DNA of 64,000 nt, from assembly GCF_000832305.1 (NCBI RefSeq), contig NZ_CP010536.1, positions 3,472,001 through 3,536,000 on the forward strand, in the 5' to 3' direction. The notes under the pieces are model-generated. The model was given only the letters and a program-made list of their open reading frames with translations, did no database searches and was not told the DNA's origin. Within the stretch, counting starts at the first letter, position 1. Each line of letters starts with the position of its first letter. Shown piece by piece: positions 45,468-55,755 of the stretch. Made by a program: the position numbers and the translations under genes. Source of the DNA: Cupriavidus basilensis. GTDB taxonomy: Bacteria; Pseudomonadota; Gammaproteobacteria; Burkholderiales; Burkholderiaceae.

Positions 45468-46772
45468 TCAAGCGAATGCACGGATCATGCCAGCGGCCAC
45501 GGTGTGGTTGGTGGCTTCGTCGATCAGCACGAAAGCGCCGGTTGCCGGGTTGTCGCCATAGTTGTCGCAGACGATGGGCTTTTGCAGCGAGATCTGCACC
45601 GAGCCGATATCGTTCAGGCCGATTTCGTGGCGGTCGGTCTCGTGCAGCAGGGTATGCACATCCAGCACGCGATCCACCGACGACACCCGCGCGAACACGC
45701 TGGCCGTGGTGTGCTTGAGCACATACTTGCGGGCCGGATTGAGCGATTCGTCGTCGAACCAGCACAGGTCGGCGGTCAGCTTCTTGGCCGAAACGCTGTC
45801 CGCGGCGGCAGCCACGAACATATCACCGCGTGACACATCCACGTCTTCCGACAAACGCACAGTCACCGTCTCGCCCACGCTGGCCGATTCGGCCACGCCG
45901 TTGGGGGTCAGCACTTCGGCCACCAGCGCATCGCGGTTGGCCGGCAGCACGCGCAGCTTCTGGCCCACGCGCACGGTGCCTGCCTCGACCCGGCCGGCAT
46001 AGCCGCGGAAGTCGTCAGCCTGGGCGCCGTCCTGGCGGATCACCAGCTGCACCGGGAAACGCAGCGCGGCGTCGCCTTCGGGTGCGGGTTCTTCCACCGG
46101 CAGGGCTTCGAGCAGCGGCAGCAGCGGCTCGCCCTGGTACCACGGCATGGCCTGGCTGGCGTTGACGATATTGTCGCCACGCAGCGCCGACACCGGCACG
46201 TAGCGCACATCCTTCAAACCCAGCTGGCTGGCCAGCTCGGTGTAGGCGGCGCGGATCTGGTTGAAGCGCTCTTCGCTGAATTCGACCAGGTCCATCTTGT
46301 TGATGGCCACGATCACGTGTTGCAGCTCCAGCAGCTTCAGGATGGCCGAATGGCGCTTGGTCTGCGCCAGCAGCTCGGCGCGGCCATCGGTCACCGTCAC
46401 GCGGGTGGCGTCGACCAGCACGATGGCGGCGTGCGCGGTGGAGGCGCCCGTCACCATGTTGCGGGTGTACTGCTCATGCCCCGGCGTGTCCGCGATGATG
46501 AACTTGCGGCGCGCGGTGGAGAAGTAGCGATAAGCCACGTCGATGGTGATGCCCTGCTCGCGCTCGGCTTCCAGGCCATCGGTCAGCAGCGAGAAATCGA
46601 TCTGCTCGCCGGCGGTACGCTTGTTCTTGGCGTTGGTCAGCGCGGTCAGCTGATCGGACAGCACAGCCTTGCTGTCATACAGCAGGCGGCCAATCAGGGT
46701 GCTCTTGCCATCGTCGACCGAACCTGCGGTGATAAAACGCAGCAGGCCTTGGTGTAGTGCTTGGGTGCTCAT
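45468..46772 (-). CDS. cysN: Sulfate adenylyltransferase subunit 1 (GTPase)
   Basis: CysN is the regulatory GTPase that drives CysD in making APS from sulfate and ATP. The 434-residue product has G1 GSVDDGKST at residues 17-25, G3 DTPGHEQY, G4 NKMD and the elongation-factor-like beta-barrel domains. The C-terminal APS kinase (CysC) domain present in some relatives is absent, in keeping with an APS reductase pathway. It follows cysD after 142 bp that contain a long inverted repeat (46811-46912). Confidence 0.95.
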   Translation of the reverse strand: MSTQALHQGLLRFITAGSVDDGKSTLIGRLLYDSKAVLSDQLTALTNAKNKRTAGEQIDFSLLTDGLEAEREQGITIDVAYRYFSTARRKFIIADTPGHEQYTRNMVTGASTAHAAIVLVDATRVTVTDGRAELLAQTKRHSAILKLLELQHVIVAINKMDLVEFSEERFNQIRAAYTELASQLGLKDVRYVPVSALRGDNIVNASQAMPWYQGEPLLPLLEALPVEEPAPEGDAALRFPVQLVIRQDGAQADDFRGYAGRVEAGTVRVGQKLRVLPANRDALVAEVLTPNGVAESASVGETVTVRLSEDVDVSRGDMFVAAAADSVSAKKLTADLCWFDDESLNPARKYVLKHTTASVFARVSSVDRVLDVHTLLHETDRHEIGLNDIGSVQISLQKPIVCDNYGDNPATGAFVLIDEATNHTVAAGMIRAFA

Positions 46773-46810
46773 GTCAGATCCTTTCTTCGCCTTCCCCCGG
46801 GGCGCTTACC

Positions 46811-46912
46811 CCGGCGCAGATGCGGGAGGCAGCGCTAGGCGCGCGGGGGCGACGTGTACATCGGTACACGAGCACCCGCGCAACGACGCGATGTGCCCGC
46901 ATATGCGTCCGG
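46811..46912. other. Long imperfect hairpin between cysD and cysN
   Basis: Outer arms 46811-46826 (CCGGCGCAGATGCGGG) and 46896-46912 (CCCGCATATGCGTCCGG) pair almost fully with one bulge; inner arms GCGCGGG/CCCGCGC and GTGTAC/GTACAC (46855-46868) form the apex. It starts 2 bp after the cysD stop codon on the transcript and ends 38 bp before cysN. It could protect cysD mRNA, attenuate cysN, or be a mobile palindrome. Confidence 0.7.
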
Positions 46913-46914
46913 AG

Positions 46915-47877
46915 TTAGAAGTAGCCTTCTTTCTTGCGGCGTTCCATGGACGCTTCGCTCGTCTGGTCGTCCATCCGCGTGGCGCCGCGCTCGGTGATCT
47001 CGGTCACGGCCGTCTCGGCGATGATCTCGATCGGCGAGGCCGCAACGCTGGCCACCGGGCAGGTGCAGCTGATGTCGCCCACGGTGCGGAAACGCACGGA
47101 CAACACTTCGCTGACGTCGCCGTCCTGCTTCGGCGTGATCGGCGTGACCGGCACCAGCAGGCCGTTCTTCTTCACCACTTCGCGCTGGTGCGCGTAGTAG
47201 ATCGGGGGCAGCTCAAGCTCTTCGCGGGCGATGTACTGCCACACGTCCAGCTCGGTCCAGTTGGAGATCGGGAACACACGCATCTGCTCGCCGGCCGCCA
47301 TGCGGGCGTTGTACAGGCTCCACAGTTCCGGGCGCTGGGCCTTCGGGTCCCATTGGCCGAACTCGTCGCGGAAGGAGAAGATGCGTTCCTTGGCACGCGC
47401 CTTTTCTTCGTCGCGGCGGGCGCCGCCCATCAGCGCGTCGTACTTGTTGGCTTCGATGGTTTCCAGCAGGGTCACGGCTTGCGCGGCATTGCGCGAGTCG
47501 GTTTCCTTGCGCAGGCGCACGGTGCCGCGCTTGATGGAATCTTCCACATGGCCCACCACCAGGCGCGCGCCAAGCTCGGCCACGCGCTGGTCACGGAACG
47601 TGATCACTTCCGGGTAGTTGTGGCCGGTGTCGATATGCACCAGCGGGAACGGCAACTCGGTCTTGCGGTCGCCCAGGCGGAAGGCCTTGAGCGCCAAGTG
47701 CAGCATGACGATCGAGTCCTTGCCGCCCGAGAACAGCAGCGCCGGGTTGCGGCACTCCGCCACCACCTCGCGGATGATGTAGATGGATTCCGCCTCGAGC
47801 TTGTCGAGGTGATCGTTTTGCACTTGCAGCAGGTGCGCCACTTCCGGCGCGCCGGTCAGTTCGTTCATGATGCCCAT
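46915..47877 (-). CDS. cysD: Sulfate adenylyltransferase subunit 2
   Basis: CysD is the catalytic ATP sulfurylase subunit. The 320-residue product has the PP-loop ALLFSGGKDSIVML near residue 45, VHIDTGHNYPEVI, GGARRDEEKARAKER and the C-terminal VRFRTVGDISCTCPVAS. The start is either 47877 (used) or the ATG three codons later (47868). cysH ends 11 bp upstream. The tail RRKKEGYF is typical. Confidence 0.95.
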   Translation of the reverse strand: MGIMNELTGAPEVAHLLQVQNDHLDKLEAESIYIIREVVAECRNPALLFSGGKDSIVMLHLALKAFRLGDRKTELPFPLVHIDTGHNYPEVITFRDQRVAELGARLVVGHVEDSIKRGTVRLRKETDSRNAAQAVTLLETIEANKYDALMGGARRDEEKARAKERIFSFRDEFGQWDPKAQRPELWSLYNARMAAGEQMRVFPISNWTELDVWQYIAREELELPPIYYAHQREVVKKNGLLVPVTPITPKQDGDVSEVLSVRFRTVGDISCTCPVASVAASPIEIIAETAVTEITERGATRMDDQTSEASMERRKKEGYF

Positions 47878-47888
47878 TTCGTCTGGCC

Positions 47889-48677
47889 TCAATGCTTGAT
47901 GTTCTGTTCGTGAAGCCCGCACTCTTTCGAGTCCTTGCTCTCCCACCACCACCGCCCGGCGCGTACATCCTCGCCAGCGCGCACGGCACGCGTACAAGGC
48001 TCGCAGCCGATGCTGGGGTAACCCTTGGCATGCAGCGCGTTGACCGGCACTTGATGGCGCTTCAGGTAAGCCCACACCTCAGCCTCGCTCCAGTCGGCGA
48101 GCGGGTTGAACTTGGGAATGCCGCGTGCCTCGTCCATTTCCTCGAACGGCAGCTCCGAGCGCGTCACCGCCTGCTCGCGGCGCTGGCCGGTCAGCCAGGC
48201 GTCCGCGTGGGACAGCGCGCGGTTCAGCGGCTCCACCTTGCGGATGCCGCAGCAGCTCTTGCGCAGGTCCACGCTGTCGTAAAACGCGTTCAGGCCATGG
48301 TTCTTCAGGTAGTTCTCCACCGCCTCGGGGTCCGGCGTGAAGCGCTCGATGTCGTAGCCGTAATGCGCCTTGACCTCATCGAGCACCGCCAGCGTCTCGG
48401 CATGCAGGCGTCCGGTTTGCAGCGTGAACACGCGGATGCCGGCGCGCACGGCCTCGGTGCCGCGCAGGATGGCATCGGTCACCACCATGTCTTCGGCCGC
48501 CAGGCTGGACGCAAAGCGGGCGCGGAAAAAGCGGCCGGCGATCTCCGCCAGGCGCAGGCCCAGCGCGCGCTCCTTGGCCTCCAGGTCCGCCACGCTGCCG
48601 GTGTACTCCGGCGCGGTCCACAGCGCCGGCGGGCGCAGTGACGAGACGGCAGCCTCGACGATTGCAATCTCGCTCAT
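47889..48677 (-). CDS. cysH: Adenosine 5'-phosphosulfate reductase
   Basis: CysH reduces activated sulfate to sulfite with thioredoxin. The 262-residue product has RKSCCGIRKVEPL and IGCEPCTR, the two Cys pairs that bind [4Fe-4S] in the APS-specific (assimilatory, plant-type) form, and the catalytic Cys in KECGLHEQ near the C-terminus. The cluster cysteines and the missing cysC argue for APS rather than PAPS as substrate. The start overlaps the DUF934 stop (ATGA). Confidence 0.95.
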   Translation of the reverse strand: MSEIAIVEAAVSSLRPPALWTAPEYTGSVADLEAKERALGLRLAEIAGRFFRARFASSLAAEDMVVTDAILRGTEAVRAGIRVFTLQTGRLHAETLAVLDEVKAHYGYDIERFTPDPEAVENYLKNHGLNAFYDSVDLRKSCCGIRKVEPLNRALSHADAWLTGQRREQAVTRSELPFEEMDEARGIPKFNPLADWSEAEVWAYLKRHQVPVNALHAKGYPSIGCEPCTRAVRAGEDVRAGRWWWESKDSKECGLHEQNIKH

Positions 48678-49255
48678 GCCGTTTCCTTGCCCAGCGCTTC
48701 GGCGCGGTTGCGGCGAAACAGCGGCAGCGGCTCATCCACCGATGCCTGGTAAGCCACGGTGAACTCGGTGAAACCCTTGATGGCGTCATCGATGTTCTTG
48801 TCCGCGCGCACCGCGAAGGCGTCAAAGCCGCAGCGCTTCATGAAATTCAGCTGGTCGCGCAGCACGTCGCCAATGGCGCGCAGCTGGCCGGTCCAGTTGT
48901 AGCGGGTGCGCAGCAGGTAGGCGGTGGAAAAACCACGGCCATCGCGGAACACGGGGAAATCCACCGCCACCACGGCCACGCTGGCAAACGCGGCCTGCGC
49001 GTCGGCCGGCTCGTCTTCCGGCGCCAGCCAGATGCCGGTGATGTCGGCAGCGCGGCCAGCCAGCACGCCGTCCTTGTGCGCCAGCCATGCGGCCAGCGGG
49101 AACAGCACAGCGTCCTTGCCTTGCGCGGCGGCGGCGATCTGCTCGTCGGTCAGGGCCGCGCCCTCGGCACCGCGCAGCACCGTCCATGCGTCGTCGATGA
49201 TGACCGGAACCGGGTTGGCGCCTTCGCCGCGTTGCAGTTGAATAATCTTTGCCAT
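48674..49255 (-). CDS. DUF934 family protein of the sulfite-reduction operon
   Basis: A 193-residue protein of the DUF934 family, nearly always encoded between cysI and cysH. AVDFPVFRDGRGFSTAYLLRTRYNWTGQLRAIGDVLRDQLNFMKRCGFDAFAV is the conserved core. Its biochemical role is not established; a part in electron supply to CysI is often proposed where the flavoprotein CysJ is absent, as it is here. It overlaps cysH by 4 bp and follows cysI after 17 bp. Confidence 0.9.
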   Translation of the reverse strand: MAKIIQLQRGEGANPVPVIIDDAWTVLRGAEGAALTDEQIAAAAQGKDAVLFPLAAWLAHKDGVLAGRAADITGIWLAPEDEPADAQAAFASVAVVAVDFPVFRDGRGFSTAYLLRTRYNWTGQLRAIGDVLRDQLNFMKRCGFDAFAVRADKNIDDAIKGFTEFTVAYQASVDEPLPLFRRNRAEALGKETA

Positions 49256-49272
49256 GTCGTTATCTCCGGTGC

Positions 49273-50952
<1,680 letters not shown>

Positions 50953-50981
50953 GGTGTGGGTCCGTTCAGTATTCGTTGAAT

Positions 50982-51755
50982 TCAGGAGACGAGCTTGATG
51001 GCGACCAGCGTCAGCGTGGTAGCCAGCGCGGCACGCACCAGCCGCTCGGGCAACGCCCGCGACAGTTGCGCGCCCAGCCAGATGCCGGGGATCGAGCCCA
51101 CCAGCAAGGCCAGCAAAAGGGTCCAGTTCACCGTGCCCAGCCACACATGGCCCAGGCCGGCAAGCGCCGTCAACGGGACGGCGTAGGCGATATCGGTGCC
51201 CGCCACTTCGGCAGGCTTCATGCGGGGATAGAGCAGCAGGATCAAGGTGGCGCCAACCGCACCGGCGCCGATCGAGGACACCGTCACCAGCACGCCGATC
51301 ACGGCGCCCACCACGATGGTGGCAATGGTCTGGGCGCGGCCTTCAAGCTGGAAACGGGGGTTGCGCGACAGCCAGGCCAGCATCTGCTTGCGGAACAGCA
51401 GCGACAATACCGTCAGGATCACCGACACGCCGATGGTCAGGCGGATCGCGTGCAGCCACTGCGCGTTAAGCTCGCCGGCGCTCTTGAGCACCAGGATGGC
51501 CACCACCGCGGCCGGCAGGCTGCCGATGCACAGGCGGCGCACCACCTGCCACTGCACATGGCCGTGGGCGCGGTGCGCCAGCGTGCCGAAACCCTTGGTG
51601 ATGGCGGCGAAAGCCAGGTCCGTGCCGACCGCCGTGGCCGGCGAAAAGCCGAATATCAGGGTCAGCAGCGGCGTCATGAGCGAACCCCCGCCTACCCCGG
51701 TCAGACCGACGAGGACGCCTACTAGCAGACCAGAAACGGTATAGGCAAGAGACAT
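50982..51755 (-). CDS. TSUP (TauE/SafE) family permease of the sulfur operon
   Basis: A 257-residue membrane protein with about eight helices; VGLTGVGGGSLMTPLL near residue 18 and SSIGAGAVGATLILLLYP mark the two TSUP repeats. As first gene of the cysI-DUF934-cysH-cysD-cysN-cobA operon it is likely a sulfate or sulfite transporter: related TSUP genes in cys operons replace the CysTWA importer. Direction and substrate are inferred from context only. Confidence 0.88.
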   Translation of the reverse strand: MSLAYTVSGLLVGVLVGLTGVGGGSLMTPLLTLIFGFSPATAVGTDLAFAAITKGFGTLAHRAHGHVQWQVVRRLCIGSLPAAVVAILVLKSAGELNAQWLHAIRLTIGVSVILTVLSLLFRKQMLAWLSRNPRFQLEGRAQTIATIVVGAVIGVLVTVSSIGAGAVGATLILLLYPRMKPAEVAGTDIAYAVPLTALAGLGHVWLGTVNWTLLLALLVGSIPGIWLGAQLSRALPERLVRAALATTLTLVAIKLVS

Positions 51756-51911
51756 TGGGGTTCACCTGGCCGGTAAGCGCCCGTTGCTGCCTAAAAGTGA
51801 GGCAAGCACACGGAGGTTCCGACCGTTCATTAACAAAGTTCGAGAATCGTAATAAACTGGCCTCATATCTCAAACTAATAAGAAGTTGTTTGTTTATACG
51901 AACACAGTTAT
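51756..51911. promoter_or_regulatory. Divergent promoter region between the sulfur operon and cysB
   Basis: The 156 bp between the two start codons becomes distinctly AT-rich at 51828-51911, with runs such as CATTAACAAAG and CTAATAAGAAGTTGTTTGTTTATACG. CysB sites are degenerate and AT-rich, so CysB control of the operon and autoregulation would fit, but I cannot define a site. Confidence 0.4.
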
Positions 51912-52853
51912 ATGAACCTGCATCAGTTCCGCTTTGTGCGCGAAGCCGTACGTCAGAACTACAACCTGACCGAAGCCGCTAAAGCGCTCTACACGTCACA
52001 ACCGGGTGTCTCCAAAGCCATCATCGAGCTGGAAGAAGAGCTCGGCGTGGACATCTTTACCCGCCACGGCAAGCGCATCCGCAGCCTGACGGAGCCCGGC
52101 CGCCGCATCCTGGAGTCGGTAGAGAAGATCCTGCAAGAAGTGGAAAGCCTGAAACGCGTAGGCAAGGACTACGCCGCCCAGGACCAGGGCAACTTCACCA
52201 TCGCCACCACCCACACGCAGGCGCGTTACGCCCTGCCCCGGGTGATCGCGGAGTTTACCAAGCGCTACCCTAAAGTGCGCCTTTCCATACAACAGGGCAA
52301 TCCCACCCAGATCGCCGACATGGTGCTGCACGACCACGCCGACATCGGGATCGCCACCGAAGGCATCTCGGCCGACAAAAACCTCATCTCCCTGCCCGGC
52401 TACCAATGGCAGCACGTGGTCGTCATGCCCCCCGACCACCCCCTGCTGGAAAAGAAGCACCTGGCGCTGGAAGACCTGATGGGTTACCCGCTCATCACTT
52501 ATGATCCCAACTTCGCCGGCCGCCCCAAGATCGACAAAGCCTTCGAGCTGCGCCACCTCAAGCCCGACATCATCCTGGAAGCCATCGACGCCGACGTCAT
52601 CAAGACCTATGTGGAAATCGGCCTGGGCATTGGCATCGTCGCCGGCGTCGCCTTTGACGCCGAGCGCGACCGCAACCTGCGCGGCATCCCCGCCGGGCAC
52701 CTGTTCGGCACCAATGTGACGCACCTGGCTGTGAAGCAAGGCGCCTACCTGCGCAGCTTTGTGTATACCTTTATTGAGCTGTTCTCCCCAACGCTCAACC
52801 GCAAGCTGGTAGAACAAGCCATGTCGGGCGACCACGAAGCCTACGAACTCTGA
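51912..52853 (+). CDS. cysB: LysR-family master regulator of cysteine biosynthesis CysB
   Basis: CysB (or the paralogue Cbl) activates sulfur-assimilation genes with N-acetylserine as signal. The 313-residue product starts MNLHQFRFVREAVRQNYNLTEAAKALYTSQPGVSKAIIELEEELG, the CysB-specific HTH, and contains the effector-domain motifs TTHTQARYALP and QGNPTQIADMV that bind the inducer or sulfate. It is divergent from the sulfur operon. After it, 52867-52903 holds a hairpin with 10 bp arms (GCGCGGCTGA/TCAGCCGCGC) but no T tract, perhaps a weak terminator. Confidence 0.94.
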   Translation: MNLHQFRFVREAVRQNYNLTEAAKALYTSQPGVSKAIIELEEELGVDIFTRHGKRIRSLTEPGRRILESVEKILQEVESLKRVGKDYAAQDQGNFTIATTHTQARYALPRVIAEFTKRYPKVRLSIQQGNPTQIADMVLHDHADIGIATEGISADKNLISLPGYQWQHVVVMPPDHPLLEKKHLALEDLMGYPLITYDPNFAGRPKIDKAFELRHLKPDIILEAIDADVIKTYVEIGLGIGIVAGVAFDAERDRNLRGIPAGHLFGTNVTHLAVKQGAYLRSFVYTFIELFSPTLNRKLVEQAMSGDHEAYEL

Positions 52854-53046
52854 CGCACCCCATCCAGCGCGGCTGACCAAATATGGATAGCCATCAGCCG
52901 CGCCATGCCAGCCCCGCCACGGCGCCCCGGATGCAACCGGCGCGCGGCAGGGACGGATCACCTTGAATGGCCAACCCCGGTTGGCCAGACTTATCAGCAC
53001 AACGCAGCACAACCCATTGGCCGCCCCAGGCAGCCAGAAAGACCCT

Positions 53047-54198
53047 ATGACAGAGCAAGCCACCATCCACTGGACCGAAAACGGCGAAGAACGCAGCGCA
53101 AACTGGCAATCCGAAGCCGGCACGCCCCCGCCCAAGCGCGTCGTCATCGCTGACGACACCACCACCGCCGACACCGCCTACCGCCTCGCCTGCGAAGGCA
53201 CCGCCATGCTCTGGCGCGGCGACTTCCAGAACGCCCGCCAGCTGCTCCAGGCCCTGGCACGCCGCGCCGACAAGCCCAAGAAAGCCGCCAAGGCATCCAA
53301 GGTGCCCAAGGCCAAGCCCACCCCCACCGAAGCCTTCCACCTGCACCGCCAGGCCCAGTCCCAGCGCGCCCGCACGCTCTCCATGCTGCTGCTGCCCTTT
53401 GACGCCGACCACCTCGTGCCCCTGCGCCGCTCCCCCGACGTGCGCGAAGCCTGCCTCGAAGCCTACGGCGAGGTCGACGCCCCCTACGTGGCATCCATGC
53501 GCGAACTCCTCGGCCTGATCGGCGCCCACGAGTGGCGTAAGAAAGGCGTGGAAATCCCCGCCCTGGCCGAACGCATCCACCCCTACTACGGCGTGTTCTC
53601 CCCCGTGCGCGGCGAATACATCGACCTGGTCGCCAAAGCCCAGCTACCCGCCGGCGCCCTCAACCTTGCCTTCGACATCGGCACCGGCACCGGCGTGCTG
53701 GCCGCCTTGCTGGCCCAGCGCGGCGTCAAGCGCGTGATCGCCACCGACACGGACCCGCGCGCACTCGCCTGCGCCAGCGACAACATCCACCGCCTGAAGG
53801 CCGCCGCCCAGGTCGAAGTGGTGGAAGCCGACCTCTTCCCCGAAGGCCGCGCCCCGCTGGTGGTCTGCAACCCGCCGTGGGTACCGGCACGCCCCAACTC
53901 GCCGATCGAACGCGCGGTGTATGACCCGGACTGCCAGATGCTGAAGGGCTTTATCGCCGGGCTGGCGGATCACCTGGAGCCCAAGGGCGAAGGCTGGCTG
54001 CTGCTGTCGGACCTGGCGGAACACCTGGGCCTGCGCACGCGGGACCAGTTGCTGGGCTGGATCGATGCAGCCGGGCTGAAGGTGCTGGGGCGGCTGGAGG
54101 TCAAGCCCAACCACCCGAAGGCTGCGGACATGACCGACCCGCTGCATGCCGCGCGCGCGGCTGAGGTGACTTCGTTGTGGCGCTTGGGTATCAAGTAA
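53047..54198 (+). CDS. SAM-dependent methyltransferase of the PrmC/RlmG type
   Basis: A 383-residue class I methyltransferase. The SAM-binding motif DIGTGTGVLAALLA begins at Asp210, ATDTDPRAL is motif II, and NPPW at residues 275-278 is the catalytic motif of enzymes that methylate glutamine, adenine N6 or guanine N2. The first 170 residues form a separate N-terminal region with a lysine-rich linker (KPKKAAKASKVPKAK). The target (release factor, rRNA or ribosomal protein) cannot be told. It starts at 53047, 193 bp after cysB. Confidence 0.85.
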   Translation: MTEQATIHWTENGEERSANWQSEAGTPPPKRVVIADDTTTADTAYRLACEGTAMLWRGDFQNARQLLQALARRADKPKKAAKASKVPKAKPTPTEAFHLHRQAQSQRARTLSMLLLPFDADHLVPLRRSPDVREACLEAYGEVDAPYVASMRELLGLIGAHEWRKKGVEIPALAERIHPYYGVFSPVRGEYIDLVAKAQLPAGALNLAFDIGTGTGVLAALLAQRGVKRVIATDTDPRALACASDNIHRLKAAAQVEVVEADLFPEGRAPLVVCNPPWVPARPNSPIERAVYDPDCQMLKGFIAGLADHLEPKGEGWLLLSDLAEHLGLRTRDQLLGWIDAAGLKVLGRLEVKPNHPKAADMTDPLHAARAAEVTSLWRLGIK

Positions 54199-54278
54199 GC
54201 TGCAACCGATAAACCGGGCGACGCTCGTCGCCTTGGTTCAAAGACACCAGAGCCGTTTCACCCTCCGCTCTGTTGCCT

Positions 54279-54304
54279 CCCCTCTCCCGCCTGCGGGAGA
54301 GGGG
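54279..54304. repeat. Short perfect palindrome, family copy 3
   Basis: Perfect arms CCCCTCTCCCGC and GCGGGAGAGGGG with a CT loop, in the 325 bp gap between the convergent methyltransferase and membrane-protein genes. The same gap also has a small hairpin GGCGACGCTCGTCGCC near 54216; nothing else is clear there. Confidence 0.8.
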
Positions 54305-54523
54305 CGGGGGAGAGGGCGGAAGCCCGCAAGAGCGCCACGCGCCCAACCGAAGCAAGCCCCCTACCCCGGCCCCTCCACACGGCACGCGCACTCAACACGC
54401 GATAGGCGGATCAAAGGTCGCGCGTAGATGTAGATCACCCCCTTATCACCTCGCTGATACCCGGCACGCTCGCCGAAAAAAGTCCCTGAGGGGTATAAAT
54501 CGACCGGCACTATCATGCGCGCC

Positions 54524-55423
54524 TCAAAATGTTTCGCCATTCAGCCTGATGCCAAGTAGACAGGATGACTCTTGTTCGACCAGATACCTGCCGTCGATCC
54601 GGTGCACAACATGAACGGTCGCAGGTGCATGTCTACGGTAGTGCAGAATCGTCAGTATCAGACCCGCCAGCACGACGAATTCCAAGGAAAACAAGACCGC
54701 CGCATCGCGGTGAATCGTTGGGCTCGGTAACCCGGGGGCTAGCGGCCGTAGCTGAAACAGCACCCACACGAGGGGCAATGCAATGGCGTTGCAGACGCCA
54801 AGTGCGACAGGCAGGCTGCGAGGAATGCGCCAGGCGAATCCTGCCGCGCCCAACGCCAACCCGATGATCAGCAGGCACCCCAAGGCAAAGGGATTCGACA
54901 CAGCCAGCCACGCCGGCAGAAACCAGCCGAGCAGCAGGCCGAGCGCCAGCATGCCCCCGGCCAGCAAAGCAAGGCGCAAGGTCTTGCGTGCATCGAGACG
55001 TGCGTGCAGCTTGGCCGCCCAGGATGGCACAGGTGTCGATATCAGCTTTACGTGGTTGTCTGCGCTGATCTCCAGCGCGATCGATTTTGCTTCGAACGCC
55101 ACGATTTTCCCATGCGCATTGACGGCGTATTGGGCACGGCTGCCATCGTGAAAGTGAATGTCATGCGAAATCATGCCGGCCACACCCGTCATGTCGTGTT
55201 CAATGACCTGTGCCGGGTCACCGATGTCCATGCTCGCCACGCGGTCCAAACGCAGCGTCACCGGCTCGGCAGGATAAGTAACCTCCACCACGCCGGCACT
55301 CACGATGCTGGAAAGACCGCCGTCTGCACGCAACACGACTCGCTTCGCAACCTTGGCGGCGATCATTCCCGCCTGCAGATAAGACAGTTCAGGGGACCAG
55401 GACAGGCAGGAAAAATCGCGCAT
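54524..55423 (-). CDS. Hypothetical membrane protein of the T6SS module
   Basis: A 299-residue protein I do not recognise. The first 155 residues are a soluble, probably beta-rich part (IHFHDGSRAQYAVNAHGKIVAFEAKSIALEI), followed by four hydrophobic helices: LALLAGGMLALGLLLGWFLPAWL, PFALGCLLIIGLALGAAGFAW, LPVALGVCNAIALPLVWVLF and AAVLFSLEFVVLAGLILTILHY. The start at 55423 lies 4 bp after the PAAR stop, so it is probably translated with PAAR. Accessory membrane proteins after PAAR genes can be immunity proteins or toxin-delivery helpers; no evidence decides. Confidence 0.7.
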   Translation of the reverse strand: MRDFSCLSWSPELSYLQAGMIAAKVAKRVVLRADGGLSSIVSAGVVEVTYPAEPVTLRLDRVASMDIGDPAQVIEHDMTGVAGMISHDIHFHDGSRAQYAVNAHGKIVAFEAKSIALEISADNHVKLISTPVPSWAAKLHARLDARKTLRLALLAGGMLALGLLLGWFLPAWLAVSNPFALGCLLIIGLALGAAGFAWRIPRSLPVALGVCNAIALPLVWVLFQLRPLAPGLPSPTIHRDAAVLFSLEFVVLAGLILTILHYRRHAPATVHVVHRIDGRYLVEQESSCLLGIRLNGETF

Positions 55424-55427
55424 CTGA

Positions 55428-55709
55428 CTATGCCCCCGCACTCGTGTCGGTGTTCGCAATCAACTGGCAGCCACACGCTGTGCGGTCCCCCTCGCAAGCC
55501 ACGACGCCGCCTTCGACCGTTAGCCCGGAGCTCGCCTCCACGATCTTGTTAGTGCCGTGCGGCCGGCCATCCGGGTAGATCAGCGGGCAACTGACGAGAT
55601 CACCCAGGCGCGCCATTGGCTGGCCGTCCAGCAAATCGCTGGCGGACCCACTGATGACTTCGCCGCCATGCGTGGTCTTGTCGCCTTTCTTGATGAGTTT
55701 CCTTGGCAT
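55428..55709 (-). CDS. PAAR-domain spike-tip protein
   Basis: A 93-residue PAAR protein, which sharpens the VgrG trimer tip of the T6SS and can carry effectors. KLIKKGDKTTHGGEVISGS, ARLGDLVSCP and VACEGDRTACGCQLIAN are the three typical motifs with metal-binding His and Cys. It has no C-terminal toxin domain, so it is a bare tip. An array of four 8 bp repeats lies 15 bp before its start codon, between it and tssL. Confidence 0.9.
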   Translation of the reverse strand: MPRKLIKKGDKTTHGGEVISGSASDLLDGQPMARLGDLVSCPLIYPDGRPHGTNKIVEASSGLTVEGGVVACEGDRTACGCQLIANTDTSAGA

Positions 55710-55723
55710 TTGGATTGGCTTTG

Positions 55724-55755
55724 CGACTATTCGACTATCCGACTATTCGACTATT
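55724..55755. repeat. 8 bp tandem repeat, four units, between tssL and PAAR
   Basis: CGACTATT, CGACTATC, CGACTATT, CGACTATT (plus-strand reading) in direct succession. The array contains the tssL stop codon (55751-55753) and ends 15 bp from the PAAR start, so unit gain or loss would change the spacing upstream of PAAR without altering TssL. Confidence 0.85.

Noticed and set aside
52867..52903. Strong terminator after cysB
   Set aside because: The 10 bp stem has a long loop and no following T tract, so I mention it only as a possible weak terminator.
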